A stretch of DNA of 38,945 nucleotides from contig JAJSAM010000001.1 of the NCBI GenBank assembly GCA_024274785.1, positions 1-38,945 of the forward strand. The letters are read 5' to 3'. Below are positions 14,422-22,582 of the stretch, one piece after another. Origin of the DNA: Planctomycetota bacterium. Lineage in GTDB: Bacteria > Planctomycetota > JAJSAM01. The position numbers were made by a program, and so were the translations under genes. Positions within the stretch are counted from its first letter, which is position 1, and every line of letters begins with the position of its first letter. The notes beneath the pieces were generated by a model that had not been told where the DNA came from, searched no databases, and worked only from the letters and a program-made list of their open reading frames with translations.

Positions 14422-15226
14422 AGGTGACCTCCCTCGGCGATGAGCTGTTCTTCACCTCGGCGGTGAGACCAAGCTCAAACGGCCCGATCGGCGGTGTTGC
14501 GATGGCCGCCCCTTCCGGGCCCAGGTGCAGGATGGTGAAGACCGGAGCGTCCCCGGTGACAATCAGCATGGGAGGTTCCCCTCGACTTCCAGCGCGTATC
14601 TGCCTGACGCGGTGATCGAGCGTCCGAGCGAGCTTCCGGTATGCTCTCAGACCGGGCAGGGCTCGCCGGCAGGTCTCCGGGGAGTTCCCGGACGTGAGCT
14701 TCGCCTGCACCGTCTGCTTTCGCACAAAGGCGAGCCTCTCCTCCATCTCCTCGAGGTCCTCATCGAAGACCCGCCCCCCGATCTCGATCCTTGCGAGGGC
14801 GGATCCTCCGGCCTCGATGCGCCTGGCGATCACTCGGCGCCCGGCCGTGGCAACTCCGCCCCGGAGCAGTCCGGGCATCCCGCGGAGTTGGATTTCCTCT
14901 CCGGCCCGGAGCCGGCAGCGTTCCGCCGCGGTCAGGATGGTGATGTCGCGTCCGGCCAGGATTTGCGCGTCGGAGGCCTGCAGAACGGTGATTCTTCCGA
15001 TGGCATCGAGCACGGTTGCGGTCCCCGACACCATGCCCTCGACGGTGAGGTTTCCGGTGGCCGTGGCCGTGGCCGACGTTACGTTCCCGGTGATGTGGAG
15101 ATCGCCCCCCGCCCGGACTCGTCCGCCGGTGCTGAGGTTGCCGGCGATCCTCACATCGCCGGAATGGCGCAATTCGCCCACCTCCGGCCCGACGTTGCCC
15201 TGAAACAGGAGCGGAGGACCGCCCAT
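14411..15226 (-). CDS. short FapA/DUF342-like beta-helix protein
   Basis: A 271-residue protein. Residues ~15-150 are a right-handed beta-helix of short Gly/Val-rich turns (GDVRIAGNLSTGGRVRAGGD, ATATGNLTVEGMVSG, DAQILAGRDITILTA, CRLRAGEEIQLRG) as in FapA (DUF342). A charged coiled coil lies at ~157-210 (EDLEEMEERLAFVRKQ), then a small beta domain. Known FapA proteins are usually 450 residues or more; here the N-terminal domain is absent. ATG 15226 has GAGGAG 5 bases upstream, so the short form looks native. As first gene of the signalling run it may be a polymeric or polar scaffold for the kinases; that is inference. Confidence 0.82.
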   Translation of the reverse strand: MGGPPLLFQGNVGPEVGELRHSGDVRIAGNLSTGGRVRAGGDLHITGNVTSATATATGNLTVEGMVSGTATVLDAIGRITVLQASDAQILAGRDITILTAAERCRLRAGEEIQLRGMPGLLRGGVATAGRRVIARRIEAGGSALARIEIGGRVFDEDLEEMEERLAFVRKQTVQAKLTSGNSPETCRRALPGLRAYRKLARTLDHRVRQIRAGSRGEPPMLIVTGDAPVFTILHLGPEGAAIATPPIGPFELGLTAEVKNSSSPREVTCEQ

Positions 15227-15334
15227 TCGATTCTCCTCGACAGTGACGACACCGGATCCGTTATCGGCCAGCGGTGTGTCACTGGTTGAGCGAGAAGCGT
15301 ACCCTCACCCGGATCCCCCCTCGGAAGTCGCCTG

Positions 15335-15371
15335 CGGTGATGCGCGGACGAGACGGAGCTCGGCCCTCCGA
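15335..15371 (+). repeat. dispersed intergenic repeat, copy 1
   Basis: This 37-base sequence starts CGGTGATGCG and matches 21699-21735 at 32 of 37 positions. Both copies are in non-coding gaps and end in a CCTCCGA motif. The present copy continues into a short GC palindrome (CCCTCCGAGGG). Confidence 0.6.
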
Positions 15372-15388
15372 GGGATCGTGTGGCGTGG

Positions 15389-15664
15389 TTACCGCGGCTG
15401 GACCTTCGCCGGTGTGTTCGGCACGAACGCCAGGTCGCGGGGACCGGTGATCCGGCATTCCGGCAGGGCGGTCTTCAGAGTTTCGATCCCCTTGGCGGTC
15501 AGGCCGGTGCATCCCGAGAGGTCGAGCCAGGTGAGCTTCGGCAGGCCGGGGAGGATCCTGGCGGCGGCATCGGTCAGCATCGCGGCGCTGGAAAGGCCTA
15601 GCGTCTCGAGGTTCACGAGCCCGGCGAGAGCTGCGACGGCTTCGTCGTCGATGTCGGGGCGCAT
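15389..15664 (-). CDS. small leucine-rich-repeat protein, possibly a 5'-truncated remnant
   Basis: From ATG 15664 the product is 91 residues with two to three LRRs of the cysteine-containing/AMN1-like type: DEAVAALAGLVNLETLGLSS, ILPGLPKLTWLDLSGCTGL, TAKGIETLKTALPEC. The same frame stays open upstream to 15850 and reads like continuing protein (CSRCNGRSYF, then GGAKAVGALAAEIRGKRI), including a CxxC motif, but offers no ATG, GTG or TTG. Either the real gene is longer and has lost its start, or it begins at 15664 without a clear Shine-Dalgarno. It lies 22 bases downstream of clpP on the same strand. LRR proteins of this kind mediate protein contacts; the role is unknown. Confidence 0.55.
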   Translation of the reverse strand: MRPDIDDEAVAALAGLVNLETLGLSSAAMLTDAAARILPGLPKLTWLDLSGCTGLTAKGIETLKTALPECRITGPRDLAFVPNTPAKVQPR

Positions 15665-15872
15665 GGTGAGAGACAGGCCGGGGATACGCTTCCCGCGAAT
15701 CTCGGCAGCGAGGGCCCCGACCGCCTTTGCTCCGCCGCTCCGGTCTTCAGGGGCCGCCTGGAAATAACTGCGACCGTTGCACCGAGAGCAGCGGCCTGCG
15801 AATGCAGCAGCTCTTTCCAGATGGACTCTGAACGCGACGGGGACGCAGTTTCACGGAATTCCCGACTCCGGG

Positions 15873-16487
15873 TCAGATCTCTTTCGCGTTGTTGATGATC
15901 CGGTCCAGCAGGCCGTACTCCACCGCCTCTTCCGCGCTCATCCAGAAGTCGCGGTTCATGTCCTCGAGCAGCTTCTCCATCGACTGACCGGTCTCCGCTT
16001 CGAAGATCCGGTTGATCCGCTCGCGGATGCGGACGATCTCGTTGGCCGTGATCTCGATGTCGGAAGCGGCACCCCGCACACCATGGGAAGGCTGGTGCAG
16101 GAGGATCCGCGTGTTCGGCAGGGTCAGGCGGCTGCCCTTGTCACCACCCATGAGGATGATCGTCGCCGCGCTGGCGGCCAGGCCCACGCAGATCGTCACG
16201 ACCGGGCACTCGATGAAGCGCATCGTGTCGTAGATGGCGAAGCCGTCATCCACCGCTCCGCCGGGGGAGTTGATGAGGACTTTCACCGGCGCCTTCGGGT
16301 CTTCGGCCTCGAGCAGCAGGAGCTGCGGCAGGATTCGCTTCGACAACTCCGCGGAGATGGGCTCGGAGATGATGAGGGTGCGCGTCTTCATGAGCCGGTC
16401 GAGGAGGCTGTCCTCCTTGCCCTTCTCGTCCGTTCCGCAGCCGGCCAGGGAGGCCGCACGAAGCTGAGATTCCGGCTTGGTGTTCAT
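15873..16487 (-). CDS. clpP: ATP-dependent Clp protease proteolytic subunit
   Basis: A 204-residue ClpP-fold serine protease. The catalytic triad is visible with family spacing: Ser106 in GLAASAAT, His131 in LLHQPSHG (25 later) and Asp180 in NRDFWMSA (49 later). The oxyanion-loop motif SPGGAVDDG (74-82) and the closing SAEEAVEYGLLD are present. The N-terminus has ~25 extra Ser/Gly/Asp-rich residues (AGCGTDEKGKEDS) before the usual LLDRLMKTRTL. VGLAASAATI departs from the common MGQAASMGA, so this may be a paralogous ClpP rather than the housekeeping one. ATG 16487 with AGGA 6 bases upstream is preferred to the longer frame. No clpX or tig lies beside it, so partner ATPases are elsewhere. Confidence 0.92.
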   Translation of the reverse strand: MNTKPESQLRAASLAGCGTDEKGKEDSLLDRLMKTRTLIISEPISAELSKRILPQLLLLEAEDPKAPVKVLINSPGGAVDDGFAIYDTMRFIECPVVTICVGLAASAATIILMGGDKGSRLTLPNTRILLHQPSHGVRGAASDIEITANEIVRIRERINRIFEAETGQSMEKLLEDMNRDFWMSAEEAVEYGLLDRIINNAKEI

Positions 16488-16520
16488 GGTGTTTCCTGCT
16501 CTTTCGAAGAGAAGTGCGCG

Positions 16521-16526
16521 ATTGTA
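16521..16526 (-). promoter_or_regulatory. possible -10 box for clpP
   Basis: TACAAT on the minus strand, about 33 bases before the clpP ATG. No convincing -35 element sits at 16-18 bp spacing. Tentative. Confidence 0.3.
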
Positions 16527-16609
16527 GCGGTGCCCCAAAGGGCTCATAGGGAAAAAGAGGTCCCGGCGCCGGCCGACCGGGAGGCAGATCGTCGATGGCA
16601 TGACTCACA

Positions 16610-16639
16610 TTGAAGCGTCGATTTCGTACAGTGTATGAT
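16610..16639 (+). promoter_or_regulatory. sigma-70-like promoter for the FHA-pseudokinase operon
   Basis: TTGAAG (16610-16615) and TATGAT (16634-16639) are separated by 18 bp, close to the TTGACA/TATAAT consensus. They would start transcription near 16646, leaving a ~40-base leader before ATG 16685. The position in the divergent gap with clpP fits. Confidence 0.5.
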
Positions 16640-16684
16640 GATCGGTGCGTAATTGATGGAGTGTGGAACCGACTGGAGTTGCGA

Positions 16685-17989
16685 ATGACAGCCAGGGCCA
16701 GACTGGAAATCGTAAAAGGTGCGGCGCGCCAGACTCTGCGTATGGAAGCCGGGCGTCCGTCGACCATCGGGCGGTCCAGCAACGCGGACCTCCAGATCGT
16801 GTCCGGGCCGGTCTCCCGGGTCCACTGCCAGCTGCAGTTCGACGGCAAGCAGTGGCTGCTCACCGACCTCGACTCCCGAAACGGCACCTGGATCGGCTCC
16901 GAGCGCGTGAAATCGAAGCCCATCAGCCACGGCACGATCTTTCTGCTCGGCAAGCGGGTTGCGATCCGCTTCCAGGTGGTTGAAGCGGCAAAACCCGCGC
17001 CCATGCCCCCGCCGCCCCCGATGGAGGAGGCCTCCTCCGCCGAGGGCGCCTGTTGCTCGTTCTGCGGGGGAGCGTACGGCGACGGAGAGATCGGGGTTCC
17101 CGGCGCCGAAGCCGGAACCATCCATCAGCAGTGCCTGTCGATCTCGAGGCTCGTGGGCGCCGAACTCGGCGGAGTGCGGGTCATCGAGAGGGTGGGGGGC
17201 TCCGGCCACGTCCACCGGCTTCGGGCCCACCAGCCCTCCCTTTCCCGGCACGTGATGCTCTTCGCCTTCGACCAGGAGGCATCCTCCGCGCCGAACTTCG
17301 CCAGGAACCTGCTCGACGAGGTGCGGCGCGTCTCCAAGCTCCTGCATCCCCGGCTCCTCCAGATCCACGATCTGGTCGAGGAGCAGGGGCAGAGCCTGAT
17401 CCTCACGGAGTACTTCCCCGGCCAGACCCTCGGGGAGATCCTCACCACGCGGAAATTCGTGAAGGTTCCCGACGCCATGGCCATCATCGGGCAGATCGTG
17501 GACGGCCTGGCTTACGCCGAGGGCCAGGACATCCTCGTGGACCGGCTCTTCCCCCGCGAGATTCTCGTCAGTGAGGACAACTCCGCGAAGCTCGACTACT
17601 TCCGCCCCCCCGTACCGGTCCGGACCCCCATTCCGGAGATCTGCTACCTCGCTCCGGAAATCGTCACCGGTGGGAAGATCCACTCGGATGCGAACCGTCC
17701 GGACCCGCGCAACGGCGAAGCGGCTTCCCGGAGTGCGATCTACAGTCTCGGCGCGATCTTCTATCACATGATGGCGGGCATTCCTCCCCACGAAGGCAAG
17801 ACGGAGGCGGAGCTCATGCCGAAGATCCTGAAGGGCGTTCCCCCCTCCCTCTCCCGAGTGAACCTGAAGGTCTCCCCGGCCCTTGCGAGGGTCGTGGAGC
17901 GGTCGATTAGCAAGGAGCCGAAAGATCGTCCGGCCAGCTTTGCGGCCCTGCAGGTCGACTTGAAGAAACTCGTTTCCCCCACGCTATAG
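16685..17989 (+). CDS. FHA-domain pseudokinase with cysteine cluster
   Basis: A 434-residue soluble protein. The FHA domain at ~5-100 has the phosphothreonine-binding set: GR (29-30), SRVH (44-47) and DSRNGTWIG with NG at 66-67. A Pro-rich linker (PMPPPPPM) is followed by a cysteine cluster (Cys123, 124, 127 and Cys150) that may bind zinc. Residues ~160-430 have a protein-kinase outline (HPRLLQIHDLVEE, ICYLAPEIV, SAIYSLGAIFYHMM, KEPKDRPAS), but catalytic positions are gone: no Lys in HVMLFAF, HRD is replaced by VDRLFPREI and DFG by LDYF. It is therefore a pseudokinase, probably an adaptor that reads Thr phosphorylation. ATG 16685 with GGAG upstream is chosen over a frame extension. The active kinase gene starts 20 bases after its stop. 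Confidence 0.88.
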   Translation: MTARARLEIVKGAARQTLRMEAGRPSTIGRSSNADLQIVSGPVSRVHCQLQFDGKQWLLTDLDSRNGTWIGSERVKSKPISHGTIFLLGKRVAIRFQVVEAAKPAPMPPPPPMEEASSAEGACCSFCGGAYGDGEIGVPGAEAGTIHQQCLSISRLVGAELGGVRVIERVGGSGHVHRLRAHQPSLSRHVMLFAFDQEASSAPNFARNLLDEVRRVSKLLHPRLLQIHDLVEEQGQSLILTEYFPGQTLGEILTTRKFVKVPDAMAIIGQIVDGLAYAEGQDILVDRLFPREILVSEDNSAKLDYFRPPVPVRTPIPEICYLAPEIVTGGKIHSDANRPDPRNGEAASRSAIYSLGAIFYHMMAGIPPHEGKTEAELMPKILKGVPPSLSRVNLKVSPALARVVERSISKEPKDRPASFAALQVDLKKLVSPTL

Positions 17990-18009
17990 GCAGATGACGC
18001 GGCAACACC

Positions 18010-21000
18010 ATGGACGAGAAATCGAAGCGATTCCTGGAGAGCGCTCTCAAGCGTGAGCTGCTGACGAAGGCACAGGTCGAGGAAGCGGTCCGCATCTACG
18101 AGACGGTGCGGGATGTCGGCGTGGAGCAGATGATCCAGGACATCATCGTCAAGAAGGGCTTCATGAGCGCCGAGGCGGTCCGGTCGCTGCGCCGTCAGAT
18201 CTCGGGGATGCGCGTCGGGAAGTACAAGATCGTCGAGCAGATCGGCGAGGGCGGCGCCGGCGTCGTCTACCGCGCCACTCAGGAGCCTCTCGACCGGACC
18301 GTGGCGATCAAGGTGCTCGGGAAACACCGGGCGGACTCCGCCGAATACCTCGAGCGGTTCCGGCGCGAGGCCCGTGTGGCGGTCACGCTGAACCACCAGA
18401 ACATCGTGCGCGGCCTCGATTTCGGAGAGGCGGACGGCTACCACTACTTCGTCATGGAGTTCGTGGAGGGCGAGTCTCTGCACGACATGTTGAAGCGGGA
18501 GGGGGTCCTCGAGGAAAAGAAGTCCCTGAAGATCGTCCTCCAGGCGGTGGCCGCCCTGCGCCATGCCTCGGAATTCAACCTCGTGCACCGGGACATCAAG
18601 CCGGAGAACATCCTCATCACCGGAAACGGCGTGGCCAAGGTCTGCGATCTCGGCCTGGCGAAGCCATCGATCCTCGAATCCGCGCGGACCACGAAGGACG
18701 GCGCGACGATCGGGACACCGGTGTACATGTCACCGGAGCAGATCCGGGGGAAGGATGACACCGACTTCCGGGCGGACATCTACAGCCTCGGCGTCACGCT
18801 CTACGAGATGGTCACCGGCGCTCCTCCGTTCGTGGCCGCCACCACCGACGAGATCGTGCGCAAGCATATCCGGGAGGCCCCGGTTGACCCCCGCGAGAAG
18901 AACCTGAAGCTCTCCTCCTCCCTCGCCGCAGTCATCCTGAAGATGCTCGCCAAGAAGCCGGAGGATCGCTACGCCTCCCTGAAGGATCTCGAGGAGGACA
19001 TGAAGGCGGTTCTCGATGGACGCCCCCCCCGGCACACCATCGAACTCGGCGGCAAGAGGCCGAGCGGGAAGCTCCGCGTGGACGTGGACGAGGGCGTCTC
19101 GCGTCGCGAGCGGTTTGTCGAGAGGAGGAAGAAGTCCCCGATACTGGCGGTCGTTGCGCTCGTCGTGGTCGGGAGCATTGCCGCCGCCGCATTCATTCTG
19201 AAACCCTGGGAGTCGAACGAGTCCGGCCCGGGAGAGACGGCCCCGGAGACCGCGAACCAGGCCGGGGCCATGCCCGGACCCGGTCCCGATGACGAGGCTG
19301 AGGAACTCTTCCGGGAGGCGGTGAGTTACGAGGAGGACAACCCCGGCGCATCCATCGAGTCGCGGTGGGATCGCTACCTCCTGGTCGAGCGGAAGTTCCC
19401 GCGCACGCGCTACGCGGTACAGGCCAGGGACCGTCTTCGGGCACTCGAGGCCGAGAAGCAGACTCTCGCCCGGAAGCGGGAGCGGAGCGCTCGTGCGGCC
19501 TACGATGATCTGAAAGCGGAACTCGACGCCCTCGTCCGGGCCGATCGTCACGCGGAGGCACTCGCGAAGATCGACACCTATCCCGAGGAGTTCGCCGACA
19601 CCGAGTACCCGCGGAAACTCTCCCCGGAGCGCAACCGCATCCGCACCGCGGCTCGCGACCGTGCGAACAAGCTGCTCTCCGAAGCCGATCGGAAGATGAA
19701 GCTCGGCCGATTCACTGAGGCGATCCGGGCCCTCGAGCCCCTCACGAGGATCGGCCTGCCGGAGATCGAGGAGGAGGTTCGCAAGAAGGTGGAGGAGATC
19801 CGGGGGGCCGAGAAGGTGGAGAGCCTCGCCCGGGCGCAGGGTCACGAGATCTTCCGTTCGGTGGTGGGAGCTGCCTTCCAGCGCGCGGCGGTGGGGGAGT
19901 ACTCCGAGGCGGAGGAAGACCTCATCAAGGCGATGGGGCGGCCCAAGTTGACCTACTTCCGCAACGACCTCGAAGCGGCGTGGAAGGACTTGCGGCAATC
20001 GCTTCGGTTCACCGACGCCCTGCTCGACGGCACGAACACCCTGAAGGGGAAGGTGGAGCGCTTTACGCTGATCAGCCGAGGCCGCAAGGATGCCGGCGGC
20101 AAGGTGCTCGGCGCGAACCGCACCGGTGTCCGCCTGGCGCGCGGCAGCAGTGAGCAGCTCGTGCCCTACCGCGACCTCTCCGGGCCCGACCTGGTGCGAC
20201 TCGGATTCCTCGACCTCGATGCCGATCGGCCGGAAGATCACGCCGCCGCGGCGCTTTACCTGATGGTGCAGGGCAGACTCGACCAGGCTGATCGTGAGAT
20301 TGAGGCCGCTCGCATGCTGGGTGCCGACCCCGCTCCCCTGACCGCGCGCCGGGAACTGATCGGAACCTACCTGCTCGACCGAGCGAACGCCCTCGTCAAG
20401 AAGGCCGAGACCCACCGGGAGCGGCAACGCACCAGGGAGGCGGTGGAGATCCTCGTCGAGGCGGTGAGGTTGGCGCCCTGGTCCGCGAACTGCCGGGCAA
20501 AGCTCGGGCAGGCCCTGCTCGAGGCGAAGCGGTACGCAGACGCCGTTACCGAACTCAAGGAAGCCCTCGCGTTGAAAACAGATGCCCCGGAGGTGCACTT
20601 CTTCCTCGCGGAGGCTCTCGGCAACCTGACCCGGCCCGAGGAATCGCTGAAGGCCTACCGGATGTTCGTGAAGCTTGCGCAAGAGGACGACCCCCGCCGC
20701 AAGGAGGCCCTGGCCCGGCTCGCGGTTCTGCAGGAAGAGGTCATCAAGGACATCGTTCGCCGGAAAACCAGGGAGGCGAAGAAAGCCCTTGACGATGATG
20801 AGTGGGACGTGGCCATCCGCCTCTACGGTGAGATTCACGAGCTCGCCCCGAACCTGGAGGCGGTTCTCTACCTCCGGGGCAAGGCCTACCTCGGGAAGCG
20901 CGACTACCTGCCCGGCTACCTGCTGATGAAGGAGTACCTGGCGGCTGAGCCCTCCGGACGCTGGGCATCCGATGCCAAGCGCCGGGTTCGGAGCCTCGAG

Positions 21001-21618
21001 CGCGACTACAGGCAGAACATCGAGGCCGACGAATTCAACCAGCAGGGGCGCGCCTCGTACGATTCCGGAGACTACGAAGAGGCCCTCGACAGCTTCAATC
21101 TCGCGCTGACGCACGCCCCGCTCAAGTCGGATGCCTATTACAACCGGGGGGAGACCTACCTGAAGATCGGCGAGATCACCTGGAACGACCACGACTTCGA
21201 ATTTGCGCTGCAGGACTTCACCATCGTGAATCGGCTCGACCCGGACAACAAGATGGTCCTGGTCGGGCAGGTGCTGGCGCTCTACTACCTGCGCCGTTAT
21301 GAAGAGGCCACGGTGAAGGGCAAGGATGCCGTTCGCGCGATGCCAGGTGACTGGCGATCCTACAATGCCCTGGGGCTGGTCTACCTCGGTGCGAAGGAGT
21401 ATCTGCTCGCCGGCCGGGCCTACGATCGGGGTCTGAAGGTTGCGCCCGATATTGTGACCCTTCGCATCAACCGGGCGCTCGCCTACGAGGGCGCTCTCGA
21501 GTACGACAAGGCGCTCGCCGAGTTGGAAAAAGCCTCGAAGCTGAAGGACTCCGGCGGATACCTCGATGCCATCAAGCAGATCAACGAGCGAATCCGCAAG
21601 GCGATGGAGAAGATGTAG
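18010..21618 (+). CDS. receptor-like Ser/Thr protein kinase with C-terminal TPR domain
   Basis: A 1202-residue protein. Residues 1-65 are a helical lead-in. The kinase domain spans ~71-340 with all key residues: GEGGAGVVY loop, VAIK (Lys101), Glu120, HRDIKPEN (Asp195), DLGLAK (Asp213, DLG for DFG), GTPVYMSPEQ and DIYSLGVTLYEM. A single membrane segment at ~377-397 follows a basic stretch (RRERFVERRKK), putting the kinase in the cytoplasm. Residues 400-760 are largely charged helices; about 780-1200 is a series of TPRs (AVTELKEALALKTDAPEVHF, ASYDSGDYEEALDSFNLAL, AYYNRGETYLKIG). The TPR part would be outside the inner membrane, likely a sensor or docking surface. The neighbouring FHA-pseudokinase is a natural partner or substrate. 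Confidence 0.93.
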   Translation: MDEKSKRFLESALKRELLTKAQVEEAVRIYETVRDVGVEQMIQDIIVKKGFMSAEAVRSLRRQISGMRVGKYKIVEQIGEGGAGVVYRATQEPLDRTVAIKVLGKHRADSAEYLERFRREARVAVTLNHQNIVRGLDFGEADGYHYFVMEFVEGESLHDMLKREGVLEEKKSLKIVLQAVAALRHASEFNLVHRDIKPENILITGNGVAKVCDLGLAKPSILESARTTKDGATIGTPVYMSPEQIRGKDDTDFRADIYSLGVTLYEMVTGAPPFVAATTDEIVRKHIREAPVDPREKNLKLSSSLAAVILKMLAKKPEDRYASLKDLEEDMKAVLDGRPPRHTIELGGKRPSGKLRVDVDEGVSRRERFVERRKKSPILAVVALVVVGSIAAAAFILKPWESNESGPGETAPETANQAGAMPGPGPDDEAEELFREAVSYEEDNPGASIESRWDRYLLVERKFPRTRYAVQARDRLRALEAEKQTLARKRERSARAAYDDLKAELDALVRADRHAEALAKIDTYPEEFADTEYPRKLSPERNRIRTAARDRANKLLSEADRKMKLGRFTEAIRALEPLTRIGLPEIEEEVRKKVEEIRGAEKVESLARAQGHEIFRSVVGAAFQRAAVGEYSEAEEDLIKAMGRPKLTYFRNDLEAAWKDLRQSLRFTDALLDGTNTLKGKVERFTLISRGRKDAGGKVLGANRTGVRLARGSSEQLVPYRDLSGPDLVRLGFLDLDADRPEDHAAAALYLMVQGRLDQADREIEAARMLGADPAPLTARRELIGTYLLDRANALVKKAETHRERQRTREAVEILVEAVRLAPWSANCRAKLGQALLEAKRYADAVTELKEALALKTDAPEVHFFLAEALGNLTRPEESLKAYRMFVKLAQEDDPRRKEALARLAVLQEEVIKDIVRRKTREAKKALDDDEWDVAIRLYGEIHELAPNLEAVLYLRGKAYLGKRDYLPGYLLMKEYLAAEPSGRWASDAKRRVRSLERDYRQNIEADEFNQQGRASYDSGDYEEALDSFNLALTHAPLKSDAYYNRGETYLKIGEITWNDHDFEFALQDFTIVNRLDPDNKMVLVGQVLALYYLRRYEEATVKGKDAVRAMPGDWRSYNALGLVYLGAKEYLLAGRAYDRGLKVAPDIVTLRINRALAYEGALEYDKALAELEKASKLKDSGGYLDAIKQINERIRKAMEKM

Positions 21619-21654
21619 CGCACATCGGGGACGGGGGTATCCGGCCCTTCGGAG

Positions 21655-21673
21655 GGCGCCGCCCGTCGGCGCC
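21655..21673. terminator. GC hairpin downstream of the Ser/Thr kinase gene
   Basis: A perfect 7-bp stem GGCGCCG / CGGCGCC with loop CCCGT, 37 bases after the stop. There is no T-tract, so at most a weak or Rho-assisted terminator. A small CCCT-TCGG-AGGG hairpin precedes it. Confidence 0.35.
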
Positions 21674-21698
21674 GCGATGGTCCTGGTGCCGGCGCCTT

Positions 21699-21735
21699 CG
21701 GTGATGCGAGGACGAGGCGGAGTTCGTTCCTCCGA
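21699..21735 (+). repeat. dispersed intergenic repeat, copy 2
   Basis: Matches 15335-15371 at 32 of 37 positions (CGGTGATGCG, GGACGAG, CGGAG, CCTCCGA shared). It lies in the 187-bp gap between the kinase and HAD genes. Confidence 0.6.
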
Positions 21736-21805
21736 TGCTGGGTTCGATCACCTCTCGGAGGGCGCGACGCTGGTCTCCGGGGCGACCCTCGGATAGATTT
21801 GGCAC

Positions 21806-22582
21806 ATGCTCGAGAACTCCGGACTCATCGATACGCTTTCGCCTCGCCCTCGCGGGGTGGTCTTCGACTACGGCAACACCCTGATCCCCTTCGGTCAGCG
21901 GGAGATGGACCTGATCGGCGCCGCGCTGATCCGCTTTCTCCTCGCGGAGATCGACGGCGCGGAGCCGGACCGAACGCGAGCGGCACTGGCGCAGACGATG
22001 TCCCGTCTGCACCGCCAACGCGTCGAGACCGATCGGGAATCCGATCCCCGCGACGTTATCCGCCTGACTTTCGAGACCCTCGGGGCAGAGGTGGACGAGA
22101 CCCGCCACGTCGATGCCGGCGTCGAAGTGATCCTCGACGCCTTTGTCGCCGCGGTGAAAAAGGCGGAGGGAGTGGAGGGCGTACTCGGCGAACTCCGGGA
22201 GCGGGGTTACAGACTCGGGCTGCTCAGCAACTACTCGCTCTCGGCGGCGATCACGCAGTCGCTCGACCGGCTCGGCCTGACGACCTGGTTCGACGACGTG
22301 TTGATCTCCGCGGACCTGGGTCTCGTGAAACCCCACCCGGATCTCTTTCGGGCGGCGGCCTCCCGGCTCGGGCTCGAAACCACGGAGGTGCTGTTCGTGG
22401 GCGATAATCCGCGGGCGGACATCGCCGGGGCGGCGGCGGTGGGTATGCGCACCGCCCACATCACCGAGCACCTGTCGGGCACCTATTTTTTCGATGATCC
22501 GGACGAGAACGAGGCCGAGATCCGCCCGGACCTGGTGCTTTCCCGGCTGACCCTGCTCACCGGAGGAAACCACGATGGCTGA
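21806..22582 (+). CDS. HAD-superfamily hydrolase (subfamily IA-like)
   Basis: A 258-residue HAD protein: motif I VVFDYGNTL (nucleophile Asp21, Thr25), helical cap at ~30-120, motif II LLSNYS, motif III LGLVKPHPDLF and motif IV FVGDNPRADIAGA. The general acid normally two residues after the nucleophile (DxD) is Gly here (D-Y-G), so it may not be a typical phosphomonoesterase. The substrate is unknown. The stop overlaps the polA start by 8 bases, so the two are translated together; a role in nucleotide salvage beside DNA polymerase is conceivable but only inferred. The Shine-Dalgarno is weak. Confidence 0.88.
   Translation: MLENSGLIDTLSPRPRGVVFDYGNTLIPFGQREMDLIGAALIRFLLAEIDGAEPDRTRAALAQTMSRLHRQRVETDRESDPRDVIRLTFETLGAEVDETRHVDAGVEVILDAFVAAVKKAEGVEGVLGELRERGYRLGLLSNYSLSAAITQSLDRLGLTTWFDDVLISADLGLVKPHPDLFRAAASRLGLETTEVLFVGDNPRADIAGAAAVGMRTAHITEHLSGTYFFDDPDENEAEIRPDLVLSRLTLLTGGNHDG

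Noticed and set aside
15279..15512. Minus-strand frame ending GGIRVRVRFSLNQ, like the last strand of an outer-membrane barrel
   Set aside because: Only the last ~13 residues resemble a barrel strand; the rest is Arg/Pro-rich and overlaps the LRR frame.
18730..21192. 820-residue open frame on the minus strand inside the Ser/Thr kinase gene
   Set aside because: It is antisense to an unmistakable kinase-TPR protein, has Leu/Arg/Gly/Val bias without any motif, and is the usual result of GC-rich codon use on the other strand.
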